Shown piece by piece: positions 33,805 through 43,156 of a stretch of 64,000 bases of DNA (positions are counted from its first letter, which is position 1; each line of letters starts with the position of its first letter). Location: assembly GCF_001637205.1 (NCBI RefSeq), contig NZ_LVJH01000034.1, positions 1 to 64,000 on the forward strand, in the 5' to 3' direction. Origin of the DNA: Paenibacillus glacialis. Lineage in GTDB: Bacteria; Bacillota; Bacilli; Paenibacillales; Paenibacillaceae. The notes under the pieces were generated by a model. It ran no database searches and was not told the origin of the DNA. It was given only the letters and a program-made list of their open reading frames with translations. The position numbers were made by a program, and so were the translations under genes.

Positions 33805-36366
33805 ATGAAGGAGTTTAAAGATCGTCTATTTCACATTCAACATAGCCAGAACCAGTTGGCGAAAGAAGTTCAAACCTTAATCCATGAATATGAGTCGCAC
33901 GATGTCATCCATGAGAATGAACAACTTCAGGAGCAACATAAGGAGCAGAAGATTCGCTTAACAACGTTACAGAAGAAGATATCGCTTTTGGAAGAAGAGA
34001 ACGTAAAGTTACGGACTTCACTAACGGAGCAAATTCTTAATGAGAAATTGAATATTATCAACGTATCACGTGAGAAATTAGATACATATTTCGCGAGTAG
34101 TACAGAGGAGCACAGTAATCGACTGAGGGCTTTCGAGCTACAGACGAAGACGGCAGTTCATCGTCACTTCGAAAGAGCATCCAACCATTTGAAAGAAGAG
34201 AAGGAAGAGATAGCGGTAAAACTTGCGGAAATCTCTAATGAGTTAAATCAGAAGATCATGCTTCACCGTGAGCGATTATTAGAAGATGAGCGGAGACTCC
34301 ATCAACATACTAGGACTGGGCTTGATCAGTTTGCTACAGAAGAAGTAACCGAAGAGGTTATGCAGAAGAGGATTAAGCAGAACCAATTTGAAATGAAAAT
34401 CGGATTGAATTGGTTGAATAAGGTCGCCATGTTGCTCATTATTTTAGCAGTAGGTGTTAGTTTTAAATATACCTATTCGACTTGGTTCAACGGCTACATG
34501 AAGGGTAGTGCCTTTTTCCTGCTAGGCATCATCATGCTTGTGGCTGGAGAATGGTTATTCCGTAAGCAGAAACAGACATTCGCGTTAGGTTTATTAGGTG
34601 GTGGTATTTCTGTATTGTATGGTTCCATCTTTTATAGTTACTTTTTGCTTGGCATTATTAATATGAATGTGGGTTTACTGTTATCTATTCTAGTGTCGTT
34701 AACGGCAGTGTTATTGGCCTTGAGGTATCATTCGAAGAGTATCATTTCACTGGGCCTTGTAGGTGGATACCTACCGCTATTCTCGTATATGTGGGCTTTT
34801 GGACTTGAGGGGAATTCGGTATATGTAGCCATGGGATATTTATTCCTACTAAACGCATCGATTCTACTTGTATCATTTAATAAGCGGTGGGTGATTGTGA
34901 ATTACATCAGCTTCTTATTCAATGTTCCGTCTATGTTGGCGTTAGCGGGGTTATCTGATAGTGCCCCTATAAGTATGGTATATGTTGCGATTACTTTTAC
35001 GATGTACCTTGGCATGACGTTAGGCTATCCCTTTAAGTATCAGTCTAAGTTATCGTGGTGGGATTTCACGTTACTTGCTTTAAATACATTCATTAGCTGT
35101 GTGACACTTTATATTCTATTTCATGAGGCAGACTGGGAGGATTTCCAGGGACTATTGGCGTTGGTCTTCTGTCTAGTGTATATCGGTCTAGGCAGATTCC
35201 TTGAGAAGTTCATGCATCAAGAGAGACAGACAACGCTGTTATTCTACGCCACTTCGCTTACATTTGCGATACTCATGATTCCATTCCAGTTCGGTACGGA
35301 GTGGGTAGCGATTGGATGGCTCGTCGAAGGTGTTCTTTTAACAATCTACGGAAGTCTTAATCGATTTAAGATGTTAGAGAAAGTTGGCTGGGGCATTCTA
35401 ACGTTGTGTCTAGCGGCATTCTTATGGGTAGATCTGTTAACTAATTTATTTCTCTTTGGATATGATGATCCATACTATACTTTAAAATATAGCTTTATCA
35501 CCGCAGGGATGTTGTTGGTTACTTTATTTTACGCTATTCAGCAACATAAGCAGGTAGCGCAACTGTTTAGTCGCCCTTATGAATCTCAACTCGTTAGGAT
35601 TTTTAAATACGCTACTTTATTGAATGTGTGGTTTTATTTCATGTACGAGATGGGAGATCTCTATAACACGTGGGTACCAATAGACTTTAGCCATTTTGAC
35701 TTCTATAAAACGCTGCTTCTAGCTAGTGTGACTATAGCTCTCGCATACGGACTTTCCAAGGTTAAGGTACTGTTTGATCGAGTAGTGAAGTACTATGGGA
35801 TGTTCCTATACGGGGTCGGTTACCTTCTTTGTATCATGGTTACCTTAACTTCGCCAGCGCTACAGTCCGATTATACGTACAATTCGGCAACCGAATATAT
35901 TGCATTAGGTATATTAGTCGGATTTAATGTATTGGTGTTCTTCAGTATTCGTGATGTGTTGATCGCAGTTATTCGCCAGCAGTATAAGAGTATCGAGATA
36001 TATCCGGTAGCTTTAGGGGTATATTTGCTCGGCATACTAACCTCATTCCTAGTCGTTCAATTCCAATTAGAAGAGATAGGTCTGATCTTCAGTTTGCTGT
36101 ATTTACTACTGGCCATCGTATATATCGCGTTCGGATTCCGTTATAGATACGTGTACATTAGGCGCTTCGGATTAGGATTGACGCTCGCTGCGACAGGGAA
36201 ATTAATATTGTATGATTTGAGTCTATTATCAACACTAAGCACGATTGTTGCTTATTTTACATTCGGAATTGTATTGCTTGGGATTTCCTATGGTTATCAG
36301 AAAGTATCGAGCAGATTGGGGGAGACCCATGCGAACGAAGGAGTTGAAGCAGATTCTAAGAGCTAG
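33805..36366 (+). CDS. DUF2339 polytopic membrane protein
   Basis: The ATG at 33805 follows GGGGGGAAG. The 853-aa product begins with a long charged coiled coil (about residues 10-190; ENEQLQEQHKEQKIRLTTL and similar heptads). More than 20 hydrophobic helices follow, fitting DUF2339. Many short basic loops alternate with helices. The family is widespread, membrane-embedded and of unknown function. Its 3' end overlaps the start of the DUF3999 gene by 38 bases, the usual pairing of these two families, which suggests they work together. Confidence 0.85.
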   Translation: MKEFKDRLFHIQHSQNQLAKEVQTLIHEYESHDVIHENEQLQEQHKEQKIRLTTLQKKISLLEEENVKLRTSLTEQILNEKLNIINVSREKLDTYFASSTEEHSNRLRAFELQTKTAVHRHFERASNHLKEEKEEIAVKLAEISNELNQKIMLHRERLLEDERRLHQHTRTGLDQFATEEVTEEVMQKRIKQNQFEMKIGLNWLNKVAMLLIILAVGVSFKYTYSTWFNGYMKGSAFFLLGIIMLVAGEWLFRKQKQTFALGLLGGGISVLYGSIFYSYFLLGIINMNVGLLLSILVSLTAVLLALRYHSKSIISLGLVGGYLPLFSYMWAFGLEGNSVYVAMGYLFLLNASILLVSFNKRWVIVNYISFLFNVPSMLALAGLSDSAPISMVYVAITFTMYLGMTLGYPFKYQSKLSWWDFTLLALNTFISCVTLYILFHEADWEDFQGLLALVFCLVYIGLGRFLEKFMHQERQTTLLFYATSLTFAILMIPFQFGTEWVAIGWLVEGVLLTIYGSLNRFKMLEKVGWGILTLCLAAFLWVDLLTNLFLFGYDDPYYTLKYSFITAGMLLVTLFYAIQQHKQVAQLFSRPYESQLVRIFKYATLLNVWFYFMYEMGDLYNTWVPIDFSHFDFYKTLLLASVTIALAYGLSKVKVLFDRVVKYYGMFLYGVGYLLCIMVTLTSPALQSDYTYNSATEYIALGILVGFNVLVFFSIRDVLIAVIRQQYKSIEIYPVALGVYLLGILTSFLVVQFQLEEIGLIFSLLYLLLAIVYIAFGFRYRYVYIRRFGLGLTLAATGKLILYDLSLLSTLSTIVAYFTFGIVLLGISYGYQKVSSRLGETHANEGVEADSKS

Positions 36367-37621
36367 TCTGATTCTCGCGTTGGTGTGTGTGTTCTTGGGA
36401 AAAGACGTATATGCCTCGGGTGAACAAGATAAGCAGCAGGAATGGCGCTTCTCGAAGGCAATTGAATTGCAGGGTAGCGGTGCATATCATGCACTGTTTA
36501 TAGACGAGGAAGTGTATGCTAGGGCAGATGAAGACTTACGTGACCTGCGAATTGTGGATCAGAAAGGGCAGTACGTCCCGTACTATATCGATAGCGGCTA
36601 CGGGGAGGCAAAGGAACAGTCGAAGACGTATTCCTCTACGCTGATCCGTACAGCTTTGAAAGACGGTAATACGTTATTGGATTATAAGATCACGCCAGTG
36701 GCAGACAATGTGGACATTCAGGGGAACCTTCTAACAGTGGAGTTACCGAAAGAGGATTTTCTGAAGCACATTTTGGTTCAGGGCAGTTACGATGGCAACC
36801 AGTGGGAGCCCCTAGAACAGAATGGTCAGAGTGCTCAGAGTCTGTATCGAACAGATCAATTGGTGAAGGACAGTATTTCACTTGGTGAAGCTTATAAATT
36901 TGAGTATTATCGGTTGATTGTACTGAACAATGTGGAGAAGCTGAAATTTCCAAGTTTACAATTGATTCATAATTCACAGGATTTCCAATGGCTAGATTAC
37001 AAGAAGATTGGTAATCCATCATTTGAAGTAAAGCAGGAAGATAGGCATACACAAATTATTGTAGATAATGAGAGTCGTCTTCGAATTAATGAAGTGCTGC
37101 TACTTACGAAGGGTAGTAATTTCACAAGATCATATGAACTGTATGATGATCAGGGCGTAAGTATCGATACGGTGGGGGAACAAACTGTATATCGATTGGA
37201 CTTTAAAGAAGTGCCAATCATGAACAATACGATCACAGTAGTGTCTCCGATTAGGAGTCCAAAATTCACGATACAAATTAATAATCTTGATGATGCGCCA
37301 TTAGATATTACGGGAGTTGCAATAGAGCATATCCTTGATAAGCTGGTGTTCGAGGCTAAAGGGCAAGGTCCATACAAGTTACTTTACGGGAATACCTCTG
37401 CTACTGGGCCCCAATATGATATTGTGAACTTCAAGAGTCATATTGAACAAGAGGATATTGCGCTTGGAAAGCTAAGTAAGCAAGTAACCTCACAAGTACC
37501 TGTAACTAAAGAAGATCCAGTGTGGTGGTTACAACAAAAAGTGTGGTTTAACGGGATTATTATTATCGTATCGATCCTTCTGATTCTCTTGTTGATTAAG
37601 AAGATGAAACTGAAGCCATAA
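36329..37621 (+). CDS. DUF3999 exported protein
   Basis: The ATG at 36329 lies within the DUF2339 gene, behind GGGGGAGACCC. The 430-aa product has a signal peptide (LRASLILALVCVFLGKDVYA) and a large extracellular beta-rich region (WRFSKAIELQGSGAYHALFI, VEKLKFPSLQLI). One C-terminal membrane helix (IIIIVSILLILLLIKK) ends in lysines. This is the DUF3999 layout. It is translationally coupled to DUF2339. Nothing is known about its role. A surface carbohydrate- or polymer-binding partner is a guess. Confidence 0.82.
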   Translation: MRTKELKQILRASLILALVCVFLGKDVYASGEQDKQQEWRFSKAIELQGSGAYHALFIDEEVYARADEDLRDLRIVDQKGQYVPYYIDSGYGEAKEQSKTYSSTLIRTALKDGNTLLDYKITPVADNVDIQGNLLTVELPKEDFLKHILVQGSYDGNQWEPLEQNGQSAQSLYRTDQLVKDSISLGEAYKFEYYRLIVLNNVEKLKFPSLQLIHNSQDFQWLDYKKIGNPSFEVKQEDRHTQIIVDNESRLRINEVLLLTKGSNFTRSYELYDDQGVSIDTVGEQTVYRLDFKEVPIMNNTITVVSPIRSPKFTIQINNLDDAPLDITGVAIEHILDKLVFEAKGQGPYKLLYGNTSATGPQYDIVNFKSHIEQEDIALGKLSKQVTSQVPVTKEDPVWWLQQKVWFNGIIIIVSILLILLLIKKMKLKP

Positions 37622-37645
37622 AGGGGATTAACCCTATTACAAATG

Positions 37646-37690
37646 GAGAGCTATTAACCGACTTCTTTATCGGTTGGTGGCTCTTTTTTT
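37646..37690 (+). terminator. Rho-independent terminator
   Basis: GAGAGCTATTAACCGA pairs with TCGGTTGGTGGCTCTT, allowing G-U pairs and a mismatch, followed by TTTTT. It ends the DUF2339-DUF3999 operon. Confidence 0.85.
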
Positions 37691-37759
37691 GTTCAAATGC
37701 ACATAAAAAAAGGGTATGACGTCAATATAATTGATAGCGGGAAGGCTATATACTAACAA

Positions 37760-37773
37760 TGTAAACGTTATCA
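37760..37773 (+). promoter_or_regulatory. CcpA cre site upstream of the glycerate operon
   Basis: TGTAAACGTTATCA matches the cre consensus TGWAANCGNTNWCA at every fixed position. It lies 42 bases before the GntP-type gene start, so glucose repression through CcpA is likely. Confidence 0.8.
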
Positions 37774-37814
37774 AAATGCTAACATTAATCATTCAACAAG
37801 AGGAGGCCCTCATC

Positions 37815-39110
37815 ATGGAAGGTTCAGTTATACACTGGGTCGGTGCCGTCATTGGTCTTGTATTAGCTATCGTATTGATTTTTAGAAAGCTTAATCCTGT
37901 GTACGCTCTCTTCGCGGGAGCTATTGCAGGTGGATTACTGGGTGGAGCTTCAATAGAACAAACCGTACAGATTATGATTGATGGAACAAGTAGTGTCATG
38001 GGAGCGGTAGTTAGGGTTTTGGCAGCCGGTGTACTTGCAGGTGTCCTCATTGATTCTGGCGCAGCCGAAAGAATTGCCGAGACCATCGTTGCGAAGCTTG
38101 GAGAGAAGAAAGCTCTCTTCGCCATTGCACTTGCGACTATGATTATTACAGCCGTAGGCGTGTTTATCACTGTTGCGATTATCATCGTGGCACCGATTGC
38201 ATTATCCGTCGGCAAGAAGATTGGGCTATCTAAGACAGCGCTATTGCTAGCTTTAGTAGGTGGAGGGAAAGCAGGAAATATGATTTCTCCCAATCCCAAT
38301 ACGATTGCAGTAGCCAAGGGATTTGATGTGGATTTGGCTCAAGTGATGATCAATGGATTTATACCTGCCGTTGTAGGTTTAGCTGTTACCGTCATTATTG
38401 CTAAGATGCTCAGTAAAAAAGGTGCACTTGTCTCCGATACAGATCAAGCCGACGATACGGAAGATAAGAAAGACAAACCAAGTTTTGGCCGAGCAATGGT
38501 GGCTCCTATTGTAGCTATTGCCCTACTCGCGCTTAATCCTATTGGAAGTATTCTGAATATTGAAGTACTCAAAGCGATTAAGATTGACTCGTTAATTATA
38601 TTACCCCTAGCAGGTATTATTGGTCTTCTTGCCATGGGTAAGATCAAGCATATTATTGCTTATACAACATCAGGCATTAATAAAATGACAGGGACCGCTA
38701 TTCTATTAATTGGAGCAGGGGCTATCGCTGGTATTATCTCTAAGTCGAACTTAAGTGCTGTAGTCGTGGATGCAATTGAGGTTATGGGCGTATCGGGGAC
38801 GTTGCTTGCACCTATTGCCGGTATACTGATGGGGGCTGCAACCGCATCAACTTCAACCGGTTCAATCGTAGCTGCCGGGTCGTTCGGTGGGGCGATTCTC
38901 AATATGGGGATTCCGCCGCTTAATGCAGCGATCATGGTGCATACAGGTGCTACGGTCATCGATCACTTACCACACGGGAACTTCTTCCACGTCACAGCGG
39001 ATGCTGCCAAAATGAATATTAAAGAACGCATGAAACTGATACCTTATGAAAGTCTTGTCGGTCTGAGTATGGCGATTGTGGCAACGATTATATACGGATT
39101 TCTACAATAG
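37815..39110 (+). CDS. GntP-family permease, probably glycerate or gluconate
   Basis: The ATG at 37815 follows GAGGAGGCCC. The frame back to 37731 has no support. The 431-aa product has about 12-13 membrane helices and GntP landmarks such as GGGKAGNMISPNPNTIAVAK and MVHTGATVIDHLPHGNFFHV. Members take up gluconate, glycerate or similar acids with protons. Glycerate is favoured here because glycerate kinase follows 30 bases downstream and a CdaR-type regulator lies beyond. The gene sits under a perfect cre site. Confidence 0.85.
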   Translation: MEGSVIHWVGAVIGLVLAIVLIFRKLNPVYALFAGAIAGGLLGGASIEQTVQIMIDGTSSVMGAVVRVLAAGVLAGVLIDSGAAERIAETIVAKLGEKKALFAIALATMIITAVGVFITVAIIIVAPIALSVGKKIGLSKTALLLALVGGGKAGNMISPNPNTIAVAKGFDVDLAQVMINGFIPAVVGLAVTVIIAKMLSKKGALVSDTDQADDTEDKKDKPSFGRAMVAPIVAIALLALNPIGSILNIEVLKAIKIDSLIILPLAGIIGLLAMGKIKHIIAYTTSGINKMTGTAILLIGAGAIAGIISKSNLSAVVVDAIEVMGVSGTLLAPIAGILMGAATASTSTGSIVAAGSFGGAILNMGIPPLNAAIMVHTGATVIDHLPHGNFFHVTADAAKMNIKERMKLIPYESLVGLSMAIVATIIYGFLQ

Positions 39111-39140
39111 ATAAATAAAGTAGATAGGTGGGGAAATGAT

Positions 39141-40295
39141 ATGAAGAAGGATCTTGTATTTGTATTAGCTCCGGACTCCTTTAAAGAAAGTATGACTGCA
39201 AAAGAAGTATGCGAAGCCATGGAACGTGGCATCAAGAAGGTGGATTCATCTATTCGTTGTATTCACGTGCCTATGGCTGATGGTGGAGAAGGAACGATGC
39301 AATCTCTCGTAGATGCTACAGGCGGCGTGGTACATCCATTAAAAGTTAAAGGCCCCCTCGGTCATGAAGTCGATGCGTATTATGGCATTACAGGTGACAG
39401 GATGACAGGCGTCATTGAAATGGCGAGTGCTAGTGGTATTCAACTTGTAACACCTGAGGATAGGAACCCAATGGTTACGACGACATTTGGAACGGGACAA
39501 TTAATTAAGGCTTGCCTAGATCATGGGGTTAACAAGTTATTGATTGGTATTGGTGGTAGTGCAACGAATGACGGCGGAGCAGGGGTAGTACAGGCGTTAG
39601 GTGGCAAGTTATTGGATGACGCAGGACAGGAGCTTGGTTTCGGTGGTGGAGAACTAGGTAGATTGGCAAGTATTGATCTATCAGACTTCGATCCTCGTAT
39701 TAAATATGTACAGGTGGAGGTAGCGTGTGATGTAACCAATCCTCTATGTGGTCCGACGGGATCATCTCACGTATTCGGTCCGCAAAAAGGCGCGACGCCA
39801 GAGATGATTGAGCAGCTTGATCGGAACTTGAGTACTTATGCACGCATGATTCATGAGCAGTTAGGAATAGATATTTCAGACGTTCCTGGCGCTGGAGCTG
39901 CGGGTGGTCTGGGTGCCGGACTCATGGTATTCTTGAACGGTACGTTAAAAAGGGGTATTGATCTCGTCATCGATTATGTTGGATTAGAAGACATCATTAA
40001 GGATGCCGATCTCGTATGGACGGGAGAGGGAAGCATTGATTCTCAGACCAGTTACGGTAAGACCCCACTGGGTGTAGCTATTGTAGCCAAGAAACATCAT
40101 AAACCGGTCGTTGCGCTAGCAGGCCGGGTGGGCGATGGTGTTGAGAGTCTATATGACCAAGGGATTGATTCTATCTTTGGAATTGTAAAAGGAGCCGCAA
40201 CCTTAGCGGAAGCCCTTGAACAAGGCAAGGAGAATGTCGAGAAGACGGCAGAGGGTATTACTAGACTTATGTATTCAACGAACGCTTTTAGCTAA
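39141..40295 (+). CDS. glxK: Glycerate kinase
   Basis: The 384-aa protein is a family I glycerate kinase (GarK/GlxK type) that phosphorylates glycerate, usually to 2-phosphoglycerate, for entry into glycolysis. Typical motifs are LAPDSFKESMTAKEVCEAM at the start, PMADGGEGTMQSLVDATGG, IGIGGSATNDGGAGVVQAL, DVPGAGAAGGLGAGLM and VWTGEGSIDSQTSYGKTP. ATG follows GATAGGTGGGG. It is co-transcribed with the GntP permease and ends at a strong terminator. Length is normal. Confidence 0.93.
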   Translation: MKKDLVFVLAPDSFKESMTAKEVCEAMERGIKKVDSSIRCIHVPMADGGEGTMQSLVDATGGVVHPLKVKGPLGHEVDAYYGITGDRMTGVIEMASASGIQLVTPEDRNPMVTTTFGTGQLIKACLDHGVNKLLIGIGGSATNDGGAGVVQALGGKLLDDAGQELGFGGGELGRLASIDLSDFDPRIKYVQVEVACDVTNPLCGPTGSSHVFGPQKGATPEMIEQLDRNLSTYARMIHEQLGIDISDVPGAGAAGGLGAGLMVFLNGTLKRGIDLVIDYVGLEDIIKDADLVWTGEGSIDSQTSYGKTPLGVAIVAKKHHKPVVALAGRVGDGVESLYDQGIDSIFGIVKGAATLAEALEQGKENVEKTAEGITRLMYSTNAFS

Positions 40296-40311
40296 AGGTT
40301 AATAAATAGAG

Positions 40312-40351
40312 AAACAAAGACGTAACCTAACGGGGGGTTACGTCTTTGTTT
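40312..40351 (+). terminator. Rho-independent terminator after glxK
   Basis: AAACAAAGACGTAACC forms a perfect 16-bp stem with GGTTACGTCTTTGTTT around an 8-base loop. It separates the permease-kinase operon from the regulator gene. Confidence 0.9.
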
Positions 40352-40430
40352 ATACATATCGGGGATCTACAACATAATCAACGTGCAGAAAATAGACGGA
40401 CTGAGACACAACAAGTAAAGGAGCAACTAT

Positions 40431-41459
40431 ATGAAGTTATCTCAAACCATGGCACAGCAAATCGTGAAAGAAATGATGAACGTGATCTCATACAATATCA
40501 ATGTCATGGACGAGAACGGAATGATCATAGGCAGTGGAGACCCGATACGGATTGGTACAATTCATAAAGGTGCGCAGAAAGCGATCGCAGATAGGAACAT
40601 TTATGAAGTGTACGAGGATGGAGAAGGGATGAAACCTGGGGTTAATGAGCCTATCGTGATGAATAATGAGATTATTGGTGTCGTAGGAATCACCGGGCAT
40701 CCTGACGAGGTACGACCATTTAGCCAATTATTAAAGGTCACAGTAGCTTTGCTCATCGAGCAAGAGAGATCTATAAGACGAGTAGAAGACAAAAGAATAA
40801 ATAAGGCTAAATTCTATCATGAGTTATCGTACCGTCAAGCGCCTTATGATCGCGAATTTGTCGATAGAGCTAGAGGTTATGGACTTGACCTGAGTAAGAA
40901 TACGCGTGTAATCTTACTGCAAGGAAAGATACATGGTAAAGGTATAAGAGTTGCATTAGAACATGAGCCATTTTGGAACTTGGAAGATGATAAGACAGTA
41001 TTTTATGTAACGGATACACACAAGTATACGCAACTTATGGAAAAGCTTCTGACGATAGAGCCGACTGTGAAAATCGGCGTCGGTCAGGAGGAAACACTCG
41101 CATCCCGTTCGCTAGAGCAAGCTAATGGTGCGCTAGAAATAGGGAGTAAAATCAACCCTAATCAATTGATAAATGTTTATGATGACTTACAATTCCTAAT
41201 CCTATTGTCACAGTTTACAAGTCGTCTTGGAGTGGATCACTATTCCGTATTAGAGAAGTCAGGAGACAAGTTAGGATTAATTGAGACGTTACAGGCCTAT
41301 ATTGCTGAGGATGGGGATCATAACCAGACCGTAGCAAGTTTAAATATTCACCGAAATACGCTGAACTATCGATTGAATCGGATTAAACAATTAACGGGTA
41401 AGGACCCAAGGGCCTTCCTCGACTTATTTGAACTACTTTGTGGTTTAATATGGAGGTAA
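40431..41459 (+). CDS. cdaR: CdaR-type sugar diacid regulator
   Basis: The ATG follows AAAGGAGCAACTAT. Residues 1-135 form the sugar diacid recognition domain (NVMDENGMIIGSGDPIRIGT, KPGVNEPIVMNNEIIGVVG). The C-terminal PucR-like HTH is complete (DHNQTVASLNIHRNTLNYRL, NRIKQLTGKDP). In E. coli CdaR activates glucarate and glycerate genes. Beside a GntP permease and glycerate kinase it very likely controls that operon in response to glycerate or a related acid. It is transcribed separately, after a terminator. Confidence 0.88.
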   Translation: MKLSQTMAQQIVKEMMNVISYNINVMDENGMIIGSGDPIRIGTIHKGAQKAIADRNIYEVYEDGEGMKPGVNEPIVMNNEIIGVVGITGHPDEVRPFSQLLKVTVALLIEQERSIRRVEDKRINKAKFYHELSYRQAPYDREFVDRARGYGLDLSKNTRVILLQGKIHGKGIRVALEHEPFWNLEDDKTVFYVTDTHKYTQLMEKLLTIEPTVKIGVGQEETLASRSLEQANGALEIGSKINPNQLINVYDDLQFLILLSQFTSRLGVDHYSVLEKSGDKLGLIETLQAYIAEDGDHNQTVASLNIHRNTLNYRLNRIKQLTGKDPRAFLDLFELLCGLIWR

Positions 41460-41599
41460 TTTATTGAATTTAGAATAAAATAAACATTAATGTAAAAAAT
41501 AATGAAATATTTGTCGTATACGTATAGCACCGTTGTTTAGTATAATACGTGGATTCACCTAGAATTATTTAGGCTACAGGACATCATGGGGAGGAAATC

Positions 41600-42955
41600 A
41601 TGAAAAATTCTCAAAAGCATCAAGAAAGTCTACCATCGGATAAGAGTGAGAGGTTCTCTTCATCTGGATTTATATTTGCAGCTATCGGTAGCGCTGTTGG
41701 ACTAGGGAACATGTGGAAATTCCCATACATTACGGGACAATATGGTGGAGCAGCATTTTTTCTATTATTCGTTGTGTGTTTAGTGGTTGTAGGTTTGCCC
41801 GTACTTCTAGCAGAGCTTGCCATTGGTCGAGGGGGACGGGGGAGTGCATCTTCTTCTTTCGTTAAACTAAGTGGAAAGAAAGTATGGGGCGGATTAGGTA
41901 TGGTATCGGTGATTGCGCCGTTTGTCATCTTGTCTTTCTATGCAATTGTAGCAGGATGGACACTTCATTATGCGGTACAAGCGTTTAGCGGCAAGTTAGT
42001 TCCAAACACAGATTTCACGCTCATGTACGGTGGATTTATGGAGAGTTATACCCCAATAATTTGGCAGGCTGTTGTGTTAGTACTGGTAGGTGCAATAGTG
42101 GTAAAGGGAATTTCAGGGGGGATCGAGAAATTCAACAAGATTCTTATACCGGGAATGTTTATCCTTCTAGTCGTATTGATGATCCGAGCCTTGACATTAC
42201 CAGGAGCAGGAGCAGGGGTCTCATTCTTTCTAAACCCTGATTTCTCGAAGCTAACACCAGAGTCTACACTTGTTGCGTTAGGTCATGCATTCTTTTCCTT
42301 ATCCCTTGGTATGGGGACCATGATTACATATGGTTCTTATGTCGCGAAGCGCCAGTCACTGGGAACGGCAACGCTTGCTATCGGAACAGGAGATCTGCTT
42401 TATGCACTTATCGCTGGGTTGATTATCTTCCCGACCACTTTTTCCTTTGGAATCAATCCTGGACAAGGTCCGGGACTCGTATTTATAGCATTACCTGCTG
42501 CATTCTCCGAGATGCCTTTCGGTTCATTTTTTGGAGGATTGTTCTTCATTTTACTAGCTATAGCTGCTTTAACTTCGGCCGTATCGTTGTTAGAAGTACC
42601 GGTCAAATACGTAATGGACCGCTTTGGTTGGAATAGAACTCGATCCGTATGGATCTTTATTATCGGGTGTTTCATTTTAGGGGTTCCTGCGTCCTTATCA
42701 TTAGGTGTGTCACCGGGATTAACATTCGGTGGAATGGCATTCTTTGATTGGATAGATTTCGCGGCTTCTAATGTATTGTTACCACTCGGCGGACTCATTG
42801 TAACGATATTTGCAGGATATTTCTATAAAGGTGTTGCTGATGAAGCGGGCCTGACGGCATTATGGTTCCGTGTATGGTTGTTCTTGCTGCGATTTGTAGC
42901 GCCCATCCTTGTCGTGTTTGTATTCTTACATTCTGCCGGAATTATTAAATTCTAA
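41600..42955 (+). CDS. NSS-family sodium-dependent transporter
   Basis: This 451-aa protein has about 11-12 membrane helices and the signature of the neurotransmitter:sodium symporter family at the first helix, IGSAVGLGNMWKFPYITGQY, which holds the sodium and substrate sites. PVLLAELAIGRGGRG follows as the first cytoplasmic loop. Bacterial members such as LeuT, MhsT and YocR carry amino acids. The substrate here is not predictable. ATG follows GGGGAGG. It is monocistronic with its own terminator. Confidence 0.9.
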   Translation: MKNSQKHQESLPSDKSERFSSSGFIFAAIGSAVGLGNMWKFPYITGQYGGAAFFLLFVVCLVVVGLPVLLAELAIGRGGRGSASSSFVKLSGKKVWGGLGMVSVIAPFVILSFYAIVAGWTLHYAVQAFSGKLVPNTDFTLMYGGFMESYTPIIWQAVVLVLVGAIVVKGISGGIEKFNKILIPGMFILLVVLMIRALTLPGAGAGVSFFLNPDFSKLTPESTLVALGHAFFSLSLGMGTMITYGSYVAKRQSLGTATLAIGTGDLLYALIAGLIIFPTTFSFGINPGQGPGLVFIALPAAFSEMPFGSFFGGLFFILLAIAALTSAVSLLEVPVKYVMDRFGWNRTRSVWIFIIGCFILGVPASLSLGVSPGLTFGGMAFFDWIDFAASNVLLPLGGLIVTIFAGYFYKGVADEAGLTALWFRVWLFLLRFVAPILVVFVFLHSAGIIKF

Positions 42956-42975
42956 AGGTATATCCACTCGTACTC

Positions 42976-43010
42976 ATCCCAATTCCTGAGCTTAGGAATT
43001 GGGATTTTTG
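42976..43010 (+). terminator. Rho-independent terminator
   Basis: ATCCCAATTCCT pairs perfectly with AGGAATTGGGAT around a 6-base loop, followed by TTTT. Confidence 0.9.
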
Positions 43011-43156
43011 TTGTTGTTGAAGGAGAATGAAGGACACATCTTGTTCTCAAGATAAAAGCGTTATTTCTACATATTAGGAGGAAGGGTGGTGTAGGGTAGC
43101 GAAGTCTATATAATGTCGAATTTACCAATTACATAAGAGAGAGTGGTTAGTAGAAA

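Noticed and set aside
40346-40567. 73-codon open frame overlapping the CdaR start
   Set aside because: It overlaps a terminator and the well-supported cdaR frame and has no recognisable sequence.
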